19,154 nt of DNA, taken from positions 1 through 19,154 of the forward strand of contig SBBK01000031.1 in assembly GCA_005240025.1 (NCBI GenBank), read 5' to 3'. Shown in pieces: positions 12,398 to 19,154 of this stretch. The notes beneath the pieces are model-generated. The model was given only the letters and a program-made list of their open reading frames with translations, was not told the origin of the DNA and searched no databases. The position numbers and the translations under genes are program-made. Numbering within the stretch: position 1 is the first letter of the stretch; the number at the start of each line of letters is the position of its first letter. Source of the stretch: an archaeon (GTDB lineage: Archaea; Thermoproteota; Nitrososphaeria; Nitrososphaerales; Nitrosopumilaceae).

Positions 12398-13486
12398 TTA
12401 CTTTGATTGCTTGAGAAAATCTTCAAATTTCATGCAGGTTATTCCGTTGCCAAAAATAGCGCCACCTCCTGTTGCGTTGATGGTTTTTACCCAGGACGGG
12501 GCACGTGGTATGAATTCCTTTAATGCGTTGCTGTAGTACTGGAAAATCGGATCCTGTTTTACATAGCAATTAAACTCGGGATTGAAGATTGTTGGATATG
12601 CTTTTTTGAATACCTCGCTATCTTCGGAGAGCCCTTCCGGGATTTTGTGGTATTTGTCAATTTCTTTCCAAGTCATTTCTGCTGGGTAACCATGATCAAT
12701 TCCCAGGAGGATTACTGGAGAAGACTTGAGTATTGACCAAGCGACAACCCATGCCGAGGCACCCACATTACCTCCGGTTTGTATCGCAGGCAGGCCCCTC
12801 TGATGTTTAGCTTTTGTCATAATTCCTGCAATATTGTTAAAGGACGACTTGCCTTTGTTGTAGTCAAAGAGCGCATGGAGCCAGAAAATTTTCATGCCAA
12901 AGCTTTTAGCCGTCTCGTATGTTGTGATTGGGACGGTTGTCGAGAGTATGCATTTGATTTTATTTCCGTACTGTTTTACCGTTTCATCAATGTATAAATT
13001 TTTTATATGTTCTTGAGTATCAATTGTAAGTACAAAGAAATTTTTGAATTTGTCTGGAGTCACGCCAGCCTTTAGCGCGCTAATCAAGGCACCATCTGTG
13101 CAGACAATCATGCCATCAAAGCTGCTTTTTGCAAGAATTTCCAAGTGCTTGTTCTTGTAAATTGATGGCCCCCGTCCTATCACGATTGCAGGCGTCTTGC
13201 CCAAATCTGAGGGGGTCAGGTCTCTTGCAGAATGCCCGTTCCAGATGTTTTCTAGGTTCAGTGCAAAGTTTCGTACCCAGTCATCATAATATTTCACATA
13301 AAGATTTTTTTCAAAAATGCCTTCAATTACATCCAGTGTTGATTTGTTCTTATCCTCAATGGTAAGCTGAGTAAACAACTCATCAATCCATTGACTGAGT
13401 TCCATTGCTGGGTCGGATTCGTTTTTTAATTTGAGTATTTTTTCCATGGTTGCTTTGCTTACAGGTATGTTGGCATCGCTTTGCAT
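12398..13486 (-). CDS. DUF115 (MptE/Maf-like) protein
   Basis: A 362-residue soluble protein. The core (about residues 98-285) matches the DUF115 fold: PAIVIGRGPSIYKN, then DGMIVCTDGALISALKAGVTPD, then a GGNVGASAW loop and LLGIDHGY strand. Two activities are known for this fold: archaeal 6-hydroxymethylpterin pyrophosphokinase (MptE, clearly shorter) and the Maf-type transferases that put nonulosonic acids on flagellins. The N-terminal 90 residues and the C-terminal 80 residues go beyond the compact MptE form. With sialic-acid-type sugar genes a few kilobases away, a glycan-transfer role is attractive, but the sequence alone does not settle it. A TATA-like box (13507-13520) lies 27 bases before the ATG. 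Confidence 0.8.
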   Translation of the reverse strand: MQSDANIPVSKATMEKILKLKNESDPAMELSQWIDELFTQLTIEDKNKSTLDVIEGIFEKNLYVKYYDDWVRNFALNLENIWNGHSARDLTPSDLGKTPAIVIGRGPSIYKNKHLEILAKSSFDGMIVCTDGALISALKAGVTPDKFKNFFVLTIDTQEHIKNLYIDETVKQYGNKIKCILSTTVPITTYETAKSFGMKIFWLHALFDYNKGKSSFNNIAGIMTKAKHQRGLPAIQTGGNVGASAWVVAWSILKSSPVILLGIDHGYPAEMTWKEIDKYHKIPEGLSEDSEVFKKAYPTIFNPEFNCYVKQDPIFQYYSNALKEFIPRAPSWVKTINATGGGAIFGNGITCMKFEDFLKQSK

Positions 13487-13506
13487 TGATTATCAGTAAA
13501 TTTCCT

Positions 13507-13520
13507 CATTATAATAAATC
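13507..13520 (-). promoter_or_regulatory. TATA box of the DUF115 gene
   Basis: GATTTATTATAATG on the minus strand, centred about 27 bases before the ATG at 13486. Confidence 0.55.
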
Positions 13521-13572
13521 CATCATCAACCGGCCAGAATTTTGAATGCACAGAAAACAATTTTAGAGGCAA

Positions 13573-13755
13573 ATGGGTTTTGATACCATGGAGAAAAAAT
13601 GTAGCCAGTGCAACAACAGGTTCGAGTGTAAGAGTTCCCCAGATTGCTGGTGCATGAGTAACCCCAAGATTAGGCGGGAGGAGATTACCGACGATGACTG
13701 CCTCTGCAGAGAATGTCTTTTAAAGAGATATGCCGATTTGCTTATCGGATCATAG
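13573..13755 (+). CDS. Cysteine-rich CWC-type small protein
   Basis: A 60-residue protein with seven cysteines: the CSQC pair, C19 of FEC, the CWC motif, then the C-L-C-R-E-C cluster near residues 43-48. The order CxxC...FxC...CWC is that of the small Cys-rich CWC family, presumed zinc binding, function unknown. Either ATG 13573 or ATG 13588 (giving 55 residues starting MEKKCSQC) can serve; neither has a strong TATA box. It converges on the next small gene and overlaps its stop by 6 bases. Confidence 0.8.
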   Translation: MGFDTMEKKCSQCNNRFECKSSPDCWCMSNPKIRREEITDDDCLCRECLLKRYADLLIGS

Positions 13756-13908
13756 CTCATCTACAAACAGTTCGTCGTCTTTGTTTTCGCTGCGAAATAT
13801 CATGTGAGAACCCACGCCTGCCCGCTCTATAATGGCCTCCAGTTCCTTTCTGTCCTTGTCTTTGTTTTCTGTTGATATTTTTTTGATGTTAAAGTTGCCT
13901 TTTATCAT
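13750..13908 (-). CDS. 52-aa hypothetical protein
   Basis: A short ORF beginning MIKGNFNIKKIS and ending DDELFVDEL. It is highly charged, with a Lys-rich N-terminal half and an acidic C-terminus, and a central helix (KDRKELEAIIERAGVGSHMIF). No motif is recognised. Support comes from a TATA box TAATTATAA (13931-13939) about 27 bases before its ATG, the same spacing as other genes here, and from its fit into an otherwise empty 200-base gap. It overlaps the CWC gene tail-to-tail by 6 bases. Confidence 0.65.
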   Translation of the reverse strand: MIKGNFNIKKISTENKDKDRKELEAIIERAGVGSHMIFRSENKDDELFVDEL

Positions 13909-13930
13909 GGCAGAGTTTTACTTTTGAGAC

Positions 13931-13939
13931 TTATAATTA
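13931..13939 (-). promoter_or_regulatory. TATA box of the 52-aa gene
   Basis: TAATTATAA on the minus strand, centred about 27 bases before the ATG at 13908. Confidence 0.55.
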
Positions 13940-13965
13940 TTTTGAGGTGCGGAATTGAGCGCCGT

Positions 13966-15549
13966 CTAGTTTACGTGTATTTTGAGCGACAGTTCTTCCT
14001 GCGCCTTACATACTGGACACAGTTCTTTCCATTTTTTATCGTGCGGCCAGTTTCTTATGTGTGCCAGTTTGAGGAGTTTGCCTGTATCGCAAGTATGCAT
14101 AAAGTGTTTTATTGTTAACAAATCTGGAAAGTCAAAATGCTTGCTTACGGTAGCAGTGTAATCAGTTGCATTGTTGAGCGACAACAGGAATTTCTGTAAT
14201 GCCTCGTCCTTCCATTTTGCGATCTGTTCCTGAGTTATGTGTGGGTTTGGGAACTTTTTGAGCTGAGCCAGTCTTTCGTCATATTGCTCAAGGATAAAGT
14301 CCTGATTGTCCATGAAGATTCTGGTTCCTGGGTATGGCGTACAGATGAACGGGTTTATGGAAACTTTGTTTTTGATGAAAAACATCACGGTTTCCAGTAC
14401 ATCGTTAATGTCCTCGTTTGGATTTCCTACCATGAATGTCATCGATGGTGAGATTCCTCCTGCCATGAGTATATCTACAGCTCGCTGGTTGTGCGCTACT
14501 GTCACGCCTTTTTGAATGTCTTCCTTTAGGACTTTGTCGCTACCGCTTTCTCCGCCTATGGCAATGAATGTAAAGCCAGCCTCCTTCATATGTCTGACCA
14601 CTTCTGGGTTTATGCTTGGCGAATCACCAGATGTGCCAAGCCGGATCTTTTTGTGCAACCCTTCCTTGATCCAGAGATCGCAAAAATCATGTACCCGTTT
14701 GTTGTTTGAGGTCAGATTTTCGTCTAAAAGACAGATGTAGTCAACTTGGTATTTGTCGTACAGATACAAAGCGTGGTCAACCACATATTTGGGGGAAAAG
14801 AATCTCGTAACAGCCTGAAATCCAAACTCCTGATCAAGTAGCCTGACTTTGCTTTTGCCCAGCATTGCCTCCTGATCCCACCTATTCATTCCATTGTGAG
14901 TGCAAAATGTACACTGTCTTGGGCATCCCCTTTCCGTGGTAAAGTTAATTCGTCGCTTGCTCTTCCAGGCTCCATCGTACCACATTGAACCGGAATATTT
15001 GAAATAAGAGTCAAGGTCCATCAGGTCGTAAGCCGGCCATGGGATCACATCCATGTTTGGGATCAGGGGGCGTGGTTCTGTGTATACCAGCTTGCCATCC
15101 TGTCTATAACAAATCCCCTTAACATTTTTCCAGTCTCCTCCCTTTTGGGCATTTTGCAAAATTTCCCTCCAAGTGTCTTCGCCCTCGCCTATGCAGGCAA
15201 TATCTATAGCTGACTCGTATTGCATTATTTTATCTGGCATATAGGTAATAAAGCCACCACCACAAACAATCAATGCGTTTGGGTTTAGTTTTCTGCAAAT
15301 GTAGAGCAGTTTTCTGATGTCTTTGTACATGCTGCTCAGCCCTCCGATTCCAATCACATCCCATTTTTCCACGGCTATCTGATCAGCTGCATCCTTCCAG
15401 GAGGGGATTGGCCTTGAGGCGTTTAGATCCAAAAGTGCTACCTCGTGGTTATCCTTCATTGCAATGCTACACAATATCCCAAGTCCTGCCGGAATGTCGA
15501 TTGGATCGTGGTCCACGCGCACCGGAGGCTGGATCAAGAGTACTTTCAT
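13966..15549 (-). CDS. B12-binding radical SAM protein
   Basis: A 527-residue enzyme. Residues about 1-135 form the Rossmann-like cobalamin-binding domain (KVLLIQPPV, WDVIGIGGLSS, LIVCGGGF, IACIGEGED). The radical SAM core follows at about 200-400, with the cluster cysteines C209, C213 and C216 (RGCPRQCTFC), a conserved SGDSP strand and the IGGESGSD motif. The C-terminal part ends with a CPVC pair in a basic context. Enzymes of this class do radical methylation or other C-C chemistry on diverse substrates, including lipids, tetrapyrroles and sugars; nothing here fixes the substrate. It stands between the DUF115 gene and the sugar cluster, and has its own TATA box at 15566-15579. A glycan or lipid substrate is possible. 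Confidence 0.93.
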   Translation of the reverse strand: MKVLLIQPPVRVDHDPIDIPAGLGILCSIAMKDNHEVALLDLNASRPIPSWKDAADQIAVEKWDVIGIGGLSSMYKDIRKLLYICRKLNPNALIVCGGGFITYMPDKIMQYESAIDIACIGEGEDTWREILQNAQKGGDWKNVKGICYRQDGKLVYTEPRPLIPNMDVIPWPAYDLMDLDSYFKYSGSMWYDGAWKSKRRINFTTERGCPRQCTFCTHNGMNRWDQEAMLGKSKVRLLDQEFGFQAVTRFFSPKYVVDHALYLYDKYQVDYICLLDENLTSNNKRVHDFCDLWIKEGLHKKIRLGTSGDSPSINPEVVRHMKEAGFTFIAIGGESGSDKVLKEDIQKGVTVAHNQRAVDILMAGGISPSMTFMVGNPNEDINDVLETVMFFIKNKVSINPFICTPYPGTRIFMDNQDFILEQYDERLAQLKKFPNPHITQEQIAKWKDEALQKFLLSLNNATDYTATVSKHFDFPDLLTIKHFMHTCDTGKLLKLAHIRNWPHDKKWKELCPVCKAQEELSLKIHVN

Positions 15550-15565
15550 AGCTTACAACTCGCCA

Positions 15566-15579
15566 CTTTATTATAAAAA
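15566..15579 (-). promoter_or_regulatory. TATA box of the radical SAM gene
   Basis: TTTTTATAATAAAG on the minus strand, centred about 24 bases before the ATG at 15549. Confidence 0.55.
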
Positions 15580-15651
15580 CATAAGTGAGTCAGGATTGTT
15601 AATTACACGCACAATTCAGGACGGCCAGCAAGGCTAGGTTTTGTTGTCACT

Positions 15652-16374
15652 TTAAATACCGCGTTTTTGGTGAGTGTTTTTGTTAATTTCTAGGAGTTTA
15701 GGATCGGCCCGGATTGTTTTTACTATGTCCAAATGCAAGATGGGCCGTTTTGAAATTTTTTCATACAAGGCCCTCACCAGTTGCAGATCTTCAACCCTAT
15801 CTACGGAATAATGAAGATCCGGAACAATAGTTTCGTTTTCTATGTAACCGATGGAAAATTGGTCTGGATTATTGTAAATGAATTGTGTTACATGTTCTCT
15901 TTCTTCTAATTTTTTTGCATTTTCCCAAGTTTTTTTTAGCGCATTTATGGAGAAAATTTCTGTGTCTGTGCCTGATGGATACGGATTGGTTTGGAAGTTG
16001 TTGACGTAATCGAACCTGCCGGTTTCGTATAGTTCGATTGCTTTGTCAACAATCGTAGGATCAACAAGCGGGCAATCCGAGGTTATTCTGGCAATGTTTC
16101 CAATTGAGAACTGTTTTGCACACTTGTAATACCTGTCCAATACATCCAAGCTGCTTCCACGAAATATTTTGATCGAGGCATTATTTGCAAAATCTATCAG
16201 CGTATCATCCTCGGGGTTGATTGTGGTTGCCAGTACCACGTCATCGAGTCTTTTACAATATCCAAGTTGCATAAATAGGCACTCTAAAACGCTGAGGTCG
16301 TTGATTTTCATCATGACTTTTCCGGGGAGTCTGGTTGAGCCCATACGTGCCTGAATAATTGCGGTAGTCTTCAC
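15652..16374 (-). CDS. spsF: SpsF-type cytidylyltransferase
   Basis: A 240-residue nucleotidyltransferase. It opens with AIIQARMGSTRLPGKVM (residues 5-21), the nucleotide-binding signature of the SpsF branch of the CMP-sugar synthetase family, and continues with VVLATT, FRGSSLDVLDRYY and ITSDCPLVDP, where the aspartates bind the metal. It would activate a nonulosonic acid with CTP, the step after NeuB condensation. Sialic-acid NeuA proteins share the fold but usually begin with an IPAR.GSK motif, so the exact sugar differs or is unknown. Start is GTG at 16374. A symmetric TATA box (16399-16406) is shared with the divergent GNAT gene. Confidence 0.88.
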   Translation of the reverse strand: MKTTAIIQARMGSTRLPGKVMMKINDLSVLECLFMQLGYCKRLDDVVLATTINPEDDTLIDFANNASIKIFRGSSLDVLDRYYKCAKQFSIGNIARITSDCPLVDPTIVDKAIELYETGRFDYVNNFQTNPYPSGTDTEIFSINALKKTWENAKKLEEREHVTQFIYNNPDQFSIGYIENETIVPDLHYSVDRVEDLQLVRALYEKISKRPILHLDIVKTIRADPKLLEINKNTHQKRGI

Positions 16375-16398
16375 TCCATGAATCTATCATAGATAATG

Positions 16399-16406
16399 TT
16401 TTAAAA
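16399..16406. promoter_or_regulatory. Symmetric TATA box shared by two divergent sugar genes
   Basis: TTTTAAAA is a perfect palindrome whose centre is 28.5 bases from both start codons (GTG 16374 on the minus strand and TTG 16431 on the plus strand). No other TATA-like box is seen in the 56-base gap. Confidence 0.6.
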
Positions 16407-16430
16407 GTTCCCTAATAGAACTGATGTAAC

Positions 16431-16859
16431 TTGGAAGAAAATTGCGCTATCAAATTAAGAAAGGTGACAAAAATGGACCTGCGGTTTCTTTATCAGCTTT
16501 TAGGTGAGAGGGACCCCAGTGCCAACATCTCACACAGGAGGATGCCGACATATGACGAACATGTGAGATTTGTGTCCTCAAACCCATATGCAAGCTGGTA
16601 TGTAATATATCACAGTAACAAAAAGGTCGGTTCGATCTACCTCAGCAAGCAGGACGAGATAGGAATATTTCTCAAAAAGGGAACGCAGGGAAAAGGAATT
16701 GGTACTGGCGCGATGGCCTTGTTAATGAAAAAGAATCCTAGATCGCGTTATCTTGCAAACATTAGTCCTAAAAACATACTATCTGCCAAATTTTTCAAAA
16801 AGAACGGCTTTGTGCTCATACAACACACTTATGAGCTGATGAAAGATGACAAGCCATGA
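16431..16859 (+). CDS. GNAT-family N-acetyltransferase
   Basis: A 142-residue acetyltransferase. The acetyl-CoA loop is visible at about residues 84-93 (GTQGKGIGTGAM), preceded by the strand EIGIFLKK and followed by NILSAKFFKKNGF, the family's typical final motif. It starts with TTG at 16431 and overlaps the DegT aminotransferase by four bases (ATGA), so the two are coupled. In nonulosonic-acid pathways the amino group made by a DegT enzyme is acetylated by such a GNAT (PseH or LegH role). That assignment is from context. Confidence 0.87.
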   Translation: MEENCAIKLRKVTKMDLRFLYQLLGERDPSANISHRRMPTYDEHVRFVSSNPYASWYVIYHSNKKVGSIYLSKQDEIGIFLKKGTQGKGIGTGAMALLMKKNPRSRYLANISPKNILSAKFFKKNGFVLIQHTYELMKDDKP

Positions 16860-17938
16860 AAAAAATAAAGCTGTTTGATCCAGTTGTTGGCCAAACCGAG
16901 CAAAGTGCAATTACAAAAACTCTAAAGAGTCATTTTTGGGCATCTGGTGCTGGGACAAACAACGTATTAAAATTTGAAATGCAGTTTAGAAACTACACAG
17001 GTGCTGGCTCTTGCATCGCCGTAAATAGCGGTACTGCGGCACTGCACCTAGCGCTTTCTTTAATTGACATAAGGGGGAAAGAGGTAATTCTGCCATCACT
17101 TTCGTTTGTGGCAACTGCACACGCTGTAATTTACAACGGGGGTAGACCAGTGTTTGTAGATGTTGAGCCAGATACCGCATGCTTAGACCCAGAGATGGTG
17201 CAAGCTGCTGTGACCGACAAAACAAAGATTGTATTGCCTGTGCATTTTGCCGGTATGCCGTGCAAATTGGATCAGATTTCCAGAATTTGCAAAAAATTTA
17301 ACCTTGTGTTAATGGAAGATGCCGCACATGCGGCAGGTGCTGCTTATGGAGTGAAAAAAATTGGCACTCATGGGATGGCCGTCTGTTTTAGCTTCCATCC
17401 TGTAAAAAACTTGGCAATGCCCACAGGGGGCGCAATAACGCTAAATGGAAAAAATCAGGCAAAGTTTGAAGCAGATCTCAAATCAAAACGCTGGTGTGGC
17501 ATTACAGACAGAATTGGGGCCAAATATGACGTAGACAAGCTTGGATGGAACTTCTACATGAACGAGTTTTCTGCAGCCATAGGGACAGAGCAGTTAAAGA
17601 AACTGGACAGACTAAACGCTGTTCGAAAAAAAACAGCCAAGCAATACTTTGAAGAGATTAAAATTGAAAACAAGATGCCCTACGACAAAAACTGCGTGTA
17701 TCATTTTTACTGGATACGTGTGAAAAACAGGGACAGGTTCATGAAATACATGTCAGCTAACAACATAGAAACCGGGATTCACTACAAGCCAATACACAAG
17801 ATGAAATTTTATGACAAAGACGAATTGTTGCCGCAAACCGAAAAAATAGCTGGTGAGATAGTCTCAATGCCAACGCATCCTAATTTGAGCGAATCAGATA
17901 TTTCCAGAATAATATCCACGGCAAACCGGTTTGAGTGA
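16856..17938 (+). CDS. DegT/DnrJ/EryC1 sugar aminotransferase
   Basis: A 360-residue PLP enzyme of the sugar aminotransferase family. Visible features: SGTAALHLAL (58-67) for phosphate binding, D155 and H158 (MEDAAHA) stacking on the cofactor, and Schiff-base K184 (SFHPVKNLAMPTGGAI). The family aminates a 4-keto-6-deoxy nucleotide sugar; with the coupled GNAT and the NeuB synthase, a PseC/LegC-like role is likely. It lacks fusion or truncation. Its stop lies one base from the converging neuB stop. Confidence 0.92.
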   Translation: MKKIKLFDPVVGQTEQSAITKTLKSHFWASGAGTNNVLKFEMQFRNYTGAGSCIAVNSGTAALHLALSLIDIRGKEVILPSLSFVATAHAVIYNGGRPVFVDVEPDTACLDPEMVQAAVTDKTKIVLPVHFAGMPCKLDQISRICKKFNLVLMEDAAHAAGAAYGVKKIGTHGMAVCFSFHPVKNLAMPTGGAITLNGKNQAKFEADLKSKRWCGITDRIGAKYDVDKLGWNFYMNEFSAAIGTEQLKKLDRLNAVRKKTAKQYFEEIKIENKMPYDKNCVYHFYWIRVKNRDRFMKYMSANNIETGIHYKPIHKMKFYDKDELLPQTEKIAGEIVSMPTHPNLSESDISRIISTANRFE

Positions 17939-17939
17939 T

Positions 17940-18950
17940 TTACGAAAACTCTGTGATTCCGTCGCCACTTTTGATGTCTTTGGTTGCCTTCTTCCCATTT
18001 ACTTGAGAGAGGAATCTTGCATCGAGCCCCCGGATTCTGTTTCCTGGCCTCAGCACCTCAAAATTGTGACCCTCACGCAGCACGTCTCCTTTGGAGATGT
18101 CTCTTGTGGCCTGAAGTGCTCTGGTTGCAAACTTTCTTAGTTCGGTTTCTTGCATAAGCACCTCCTTTATTCCGCTTCCTTTGGCTTGGTCTGCCTTTCG
18201 TATTGCGTTTATCATTGTGGCCAGTTCGTCCGGATTAAGTGCAAACCGGTGATCAGGACCGGGCAGATTCTTGTCCAGTGTAAAGTGTTTTTCTATGATT
18301 GTGGCACCCAAACCTATTGCCATGACCGGCCCAATGATTGGATCTATACTGTGATCAGAAAGCCCCACAGGCATGTTGTAACGTGTCTTCAGTTGCGGAA
18401 TGACAAGCAAGTTCAGTGCCTCAATGCTTGCCGGGTATTGTGCTGTACATTGGAGTATTCCTATCGTGTTTTTTGTCTTGCTCCGCATTAGGTTCACTGC
18501 AAAATCTATCTCGTCATAGGTGGATGCCCCAGTAGAGATCAGAATTGGCTTGTTTGTTTGAGCTAAGAACTCTATTAGACGGACATGGTTTATCTCATAA
18601 GAGGCTACTTTGTGGAGTTGGACGTAAGGGTCAATCTGTTTAGCATCTTGAACCGAAAATGGTGTGGACATGAACAGGATTTTATTTTCCTTGCAGTATT
18701 TGTCTAATTCCGGTATCATTTCGTATGGCATGGACAAGTGCTCGAAGATGTCATTGATACTCGTATTGATTCCATGTTTGGAGAGATAGTTGCTTGTTCC
18801 GGCATTATTGGCATAGACTGTTTCTGGTCTATATGTCTGGAATTTTACGGCATCTGCCCCAGACTTTGCTGCGGTTTGGATTAATTTCCTTGCTTGTGCC
18901 AGATCCTCTTCAAAGGAGCCAGCCTTCCAATTTGAACCTGCCTCTGCCAT
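17940..18950 (-). CDS. neuB: NeuB-family nonulosonic acid synthase
   Basis: A 336-residue synthase from the first canonical start, ATG 18950. It contains the TIM-barrel signatures AEAGSNW (3-8), GADAVKFQTY (31-40), FMSTPFS, KVASYEI, ISTGAST, GLSDHS (196-201) and the metal ligands H222 (IEKHFTLD) and H234 (GPDHRF), then an antifreeze-like SAF domain (about 275-336). It condenses phosphoenolpyruvate with a six-carbon amino sugar to make a sialic, legionaminic or pseudaminic type acid. The first barrel strand should include residues before this ATG: the frame stays open for KHTFV upstream with no canonical start, and GGTGATC (18985-18991) precedes an ATA at 18980. The true start may therefore be that ATA, adding 10 residues. 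Confidence 0.92.
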   Translation of the reverse strand: MAEAGSNWKAGSFEEDLAQARKLIQTAAKSGADAVKFQTYRPETVYANNAGTSNYLSKHGINTSINDIFEHLSMPYEMIPELDKYCKENKILFMSTPFSVQDAKQIDPYVQLHKVASYEINHVRLIEFLAQTNKPILISTGASTYDEIDFAVNLMRSKTKNTIGILQCTAQYPASIEALNLLVIPQLKTRYNMPVGLSDHSIDPIIGPVMAIGLGATIIEKHFTLDKNLPGPDHRFALNPDELATMINAIRKADQAKGSGIKEVLMQETELRKFATRALQATRDISKGDVLREGHNFEVLRPGNRIRGLDARFLSQVNGKKATKDIKSGDGITEFS

Positions 18951-18984
18951 TACAAATGTATGCTTGGGGTTGTCGAATATGCTA

Positions 18985-18991
18985 GATCACC
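18985..18991 (-). promoter_or_regulatory. Shine-Dalgarno that fits an ATA start of neuB
   Basis: GGTGATC on the minus strand is a perfect match to the 16S 3' end. It lies four bases before the in-frame ATA at 18980 and 34 bases before the first ATG at 18950, too far for that ATG. Confidence 0.55.
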
Positions 18992-19023
18992 GAATCTTTT
19001 GCCCCCCTACCCAAATTAATGTT

Positions 19024-19154
19024 TCACAAAACTATGTATTGTGAATATGGAGTAAAACTGAATTTGTTTATTTTATGATTGCTAATTCCAAGGGTATCAA
19101 GTAACGCTTTTGTCGTACCTGGCCAGTGCATTGTATCATTTAACAGATTAAACA
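19024..19154 (-). CDS. C-terminal end of an unidentified gene, cut by the window edge
   Basis: An open frame from the right edge to a TGA at 19024-19026 gives the last 42 residues of a protein (ending FSFTPYSQYIVL). It is on the same strand as neuB and about 45 bases before the neuB Shine-Dalgarno, so the two could be in one operon. The composition is protein-like, but no family can be named from so short a piece. In this context it could be another sugar-pathway gene. Confidence 0.5.
   Translation of the reverse strand, partial: FNLLNDTMHWPGTTKALLDTLGISNHKINKFSFTPYSQYIVL

Overview
The window looks like a chromosomal segment of an ammonia-oxidising archaeon (Nitrososphaerota/Thaumarchaeota, probably Nitrosopumilales; genus not resolved). 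Support: archaeal promoters (A/T-rich TATA boxes about 25-30 bases before start codons, leaderless style), GGTGA-type Shine-Dalgarno sites mainly inside operons, a tRNA-Lys with a bulge-helix-bulge intron at position 37/38, an A-type haem-copper oxidase next to a membrane-anchored double cupredoxin, and F420-type genes. Genes are tightly packed; no stretch over 300 bases lacks a gene, and I see no IS element, CRISPR array or rRNA.

Left part (1-2850): a single-domain response regulator, a small helical hypothetical, a two-gene unit of a coiled-coil protein and a PIN-domain protein that resembles a toxin-antitoxin pair, tRNA-Lys(CTT) with a 15-nt intron, and an SRPBCC protein with a C-terminal ribbon-helix-helix-like segment. 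The SRPBCC gene shares one TATA-like box with a divergent exported protein (2852-3385).

Respiratory operon (7048 down to 3375, minus strand): a split subunit II (signal/TM piece, then TM plus CuA domain), subunit I, a tandem plastocyanin-like protein and a half-size haem A synthase. Together these make and feed an aa3-like terminal oxidase, with copper proteins as likely electron carriers.

Middle (7095-12351): a histidine phosphatase divergent from an F420 module (F420:NADPH oxidoreductase-like, small membrane protein, PPOX-fold flavin/F420 protein), a class I aminotransferase, tRNA-Arg(TCG) with an acceptor-stem mismatch, a small unknown, a MIP18/DUF59-PqqD-like fusion for Fe-S assembly, and an MtnA-family isomerase.

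Right part (12398-19154): a surface-glycan region. It holds a DUF115/MptE-Maf-like protein, a CWC-type zinc-ribbon-like peptide, an overlooked 52-aa ORF, a B12-binding radical SAM enzyme, and a nonulosonic (sialic-acid-like) sugar set: SpsF-type cytidylyltransferase, GNAT acetyltransferase, DegT aminotransferase and NeuB-family synthase. The C-terminus of another gene runs off the right edge. The dehydratase and hydrolase/epimerase expected for such a pathway are not in the window and may lie beyond the right end.

The most notable observations are: very compact divergent promoters apparently sharing one symmetric TATA box; the oxidase K-channel lysine replaced by histidine; the split subunit II; a NeuB gene whose natural N-terminus lacks any canonical start codon but has a perfect Shine-Dalgarno before an ATA codon; and the odd tRNA-Arg.
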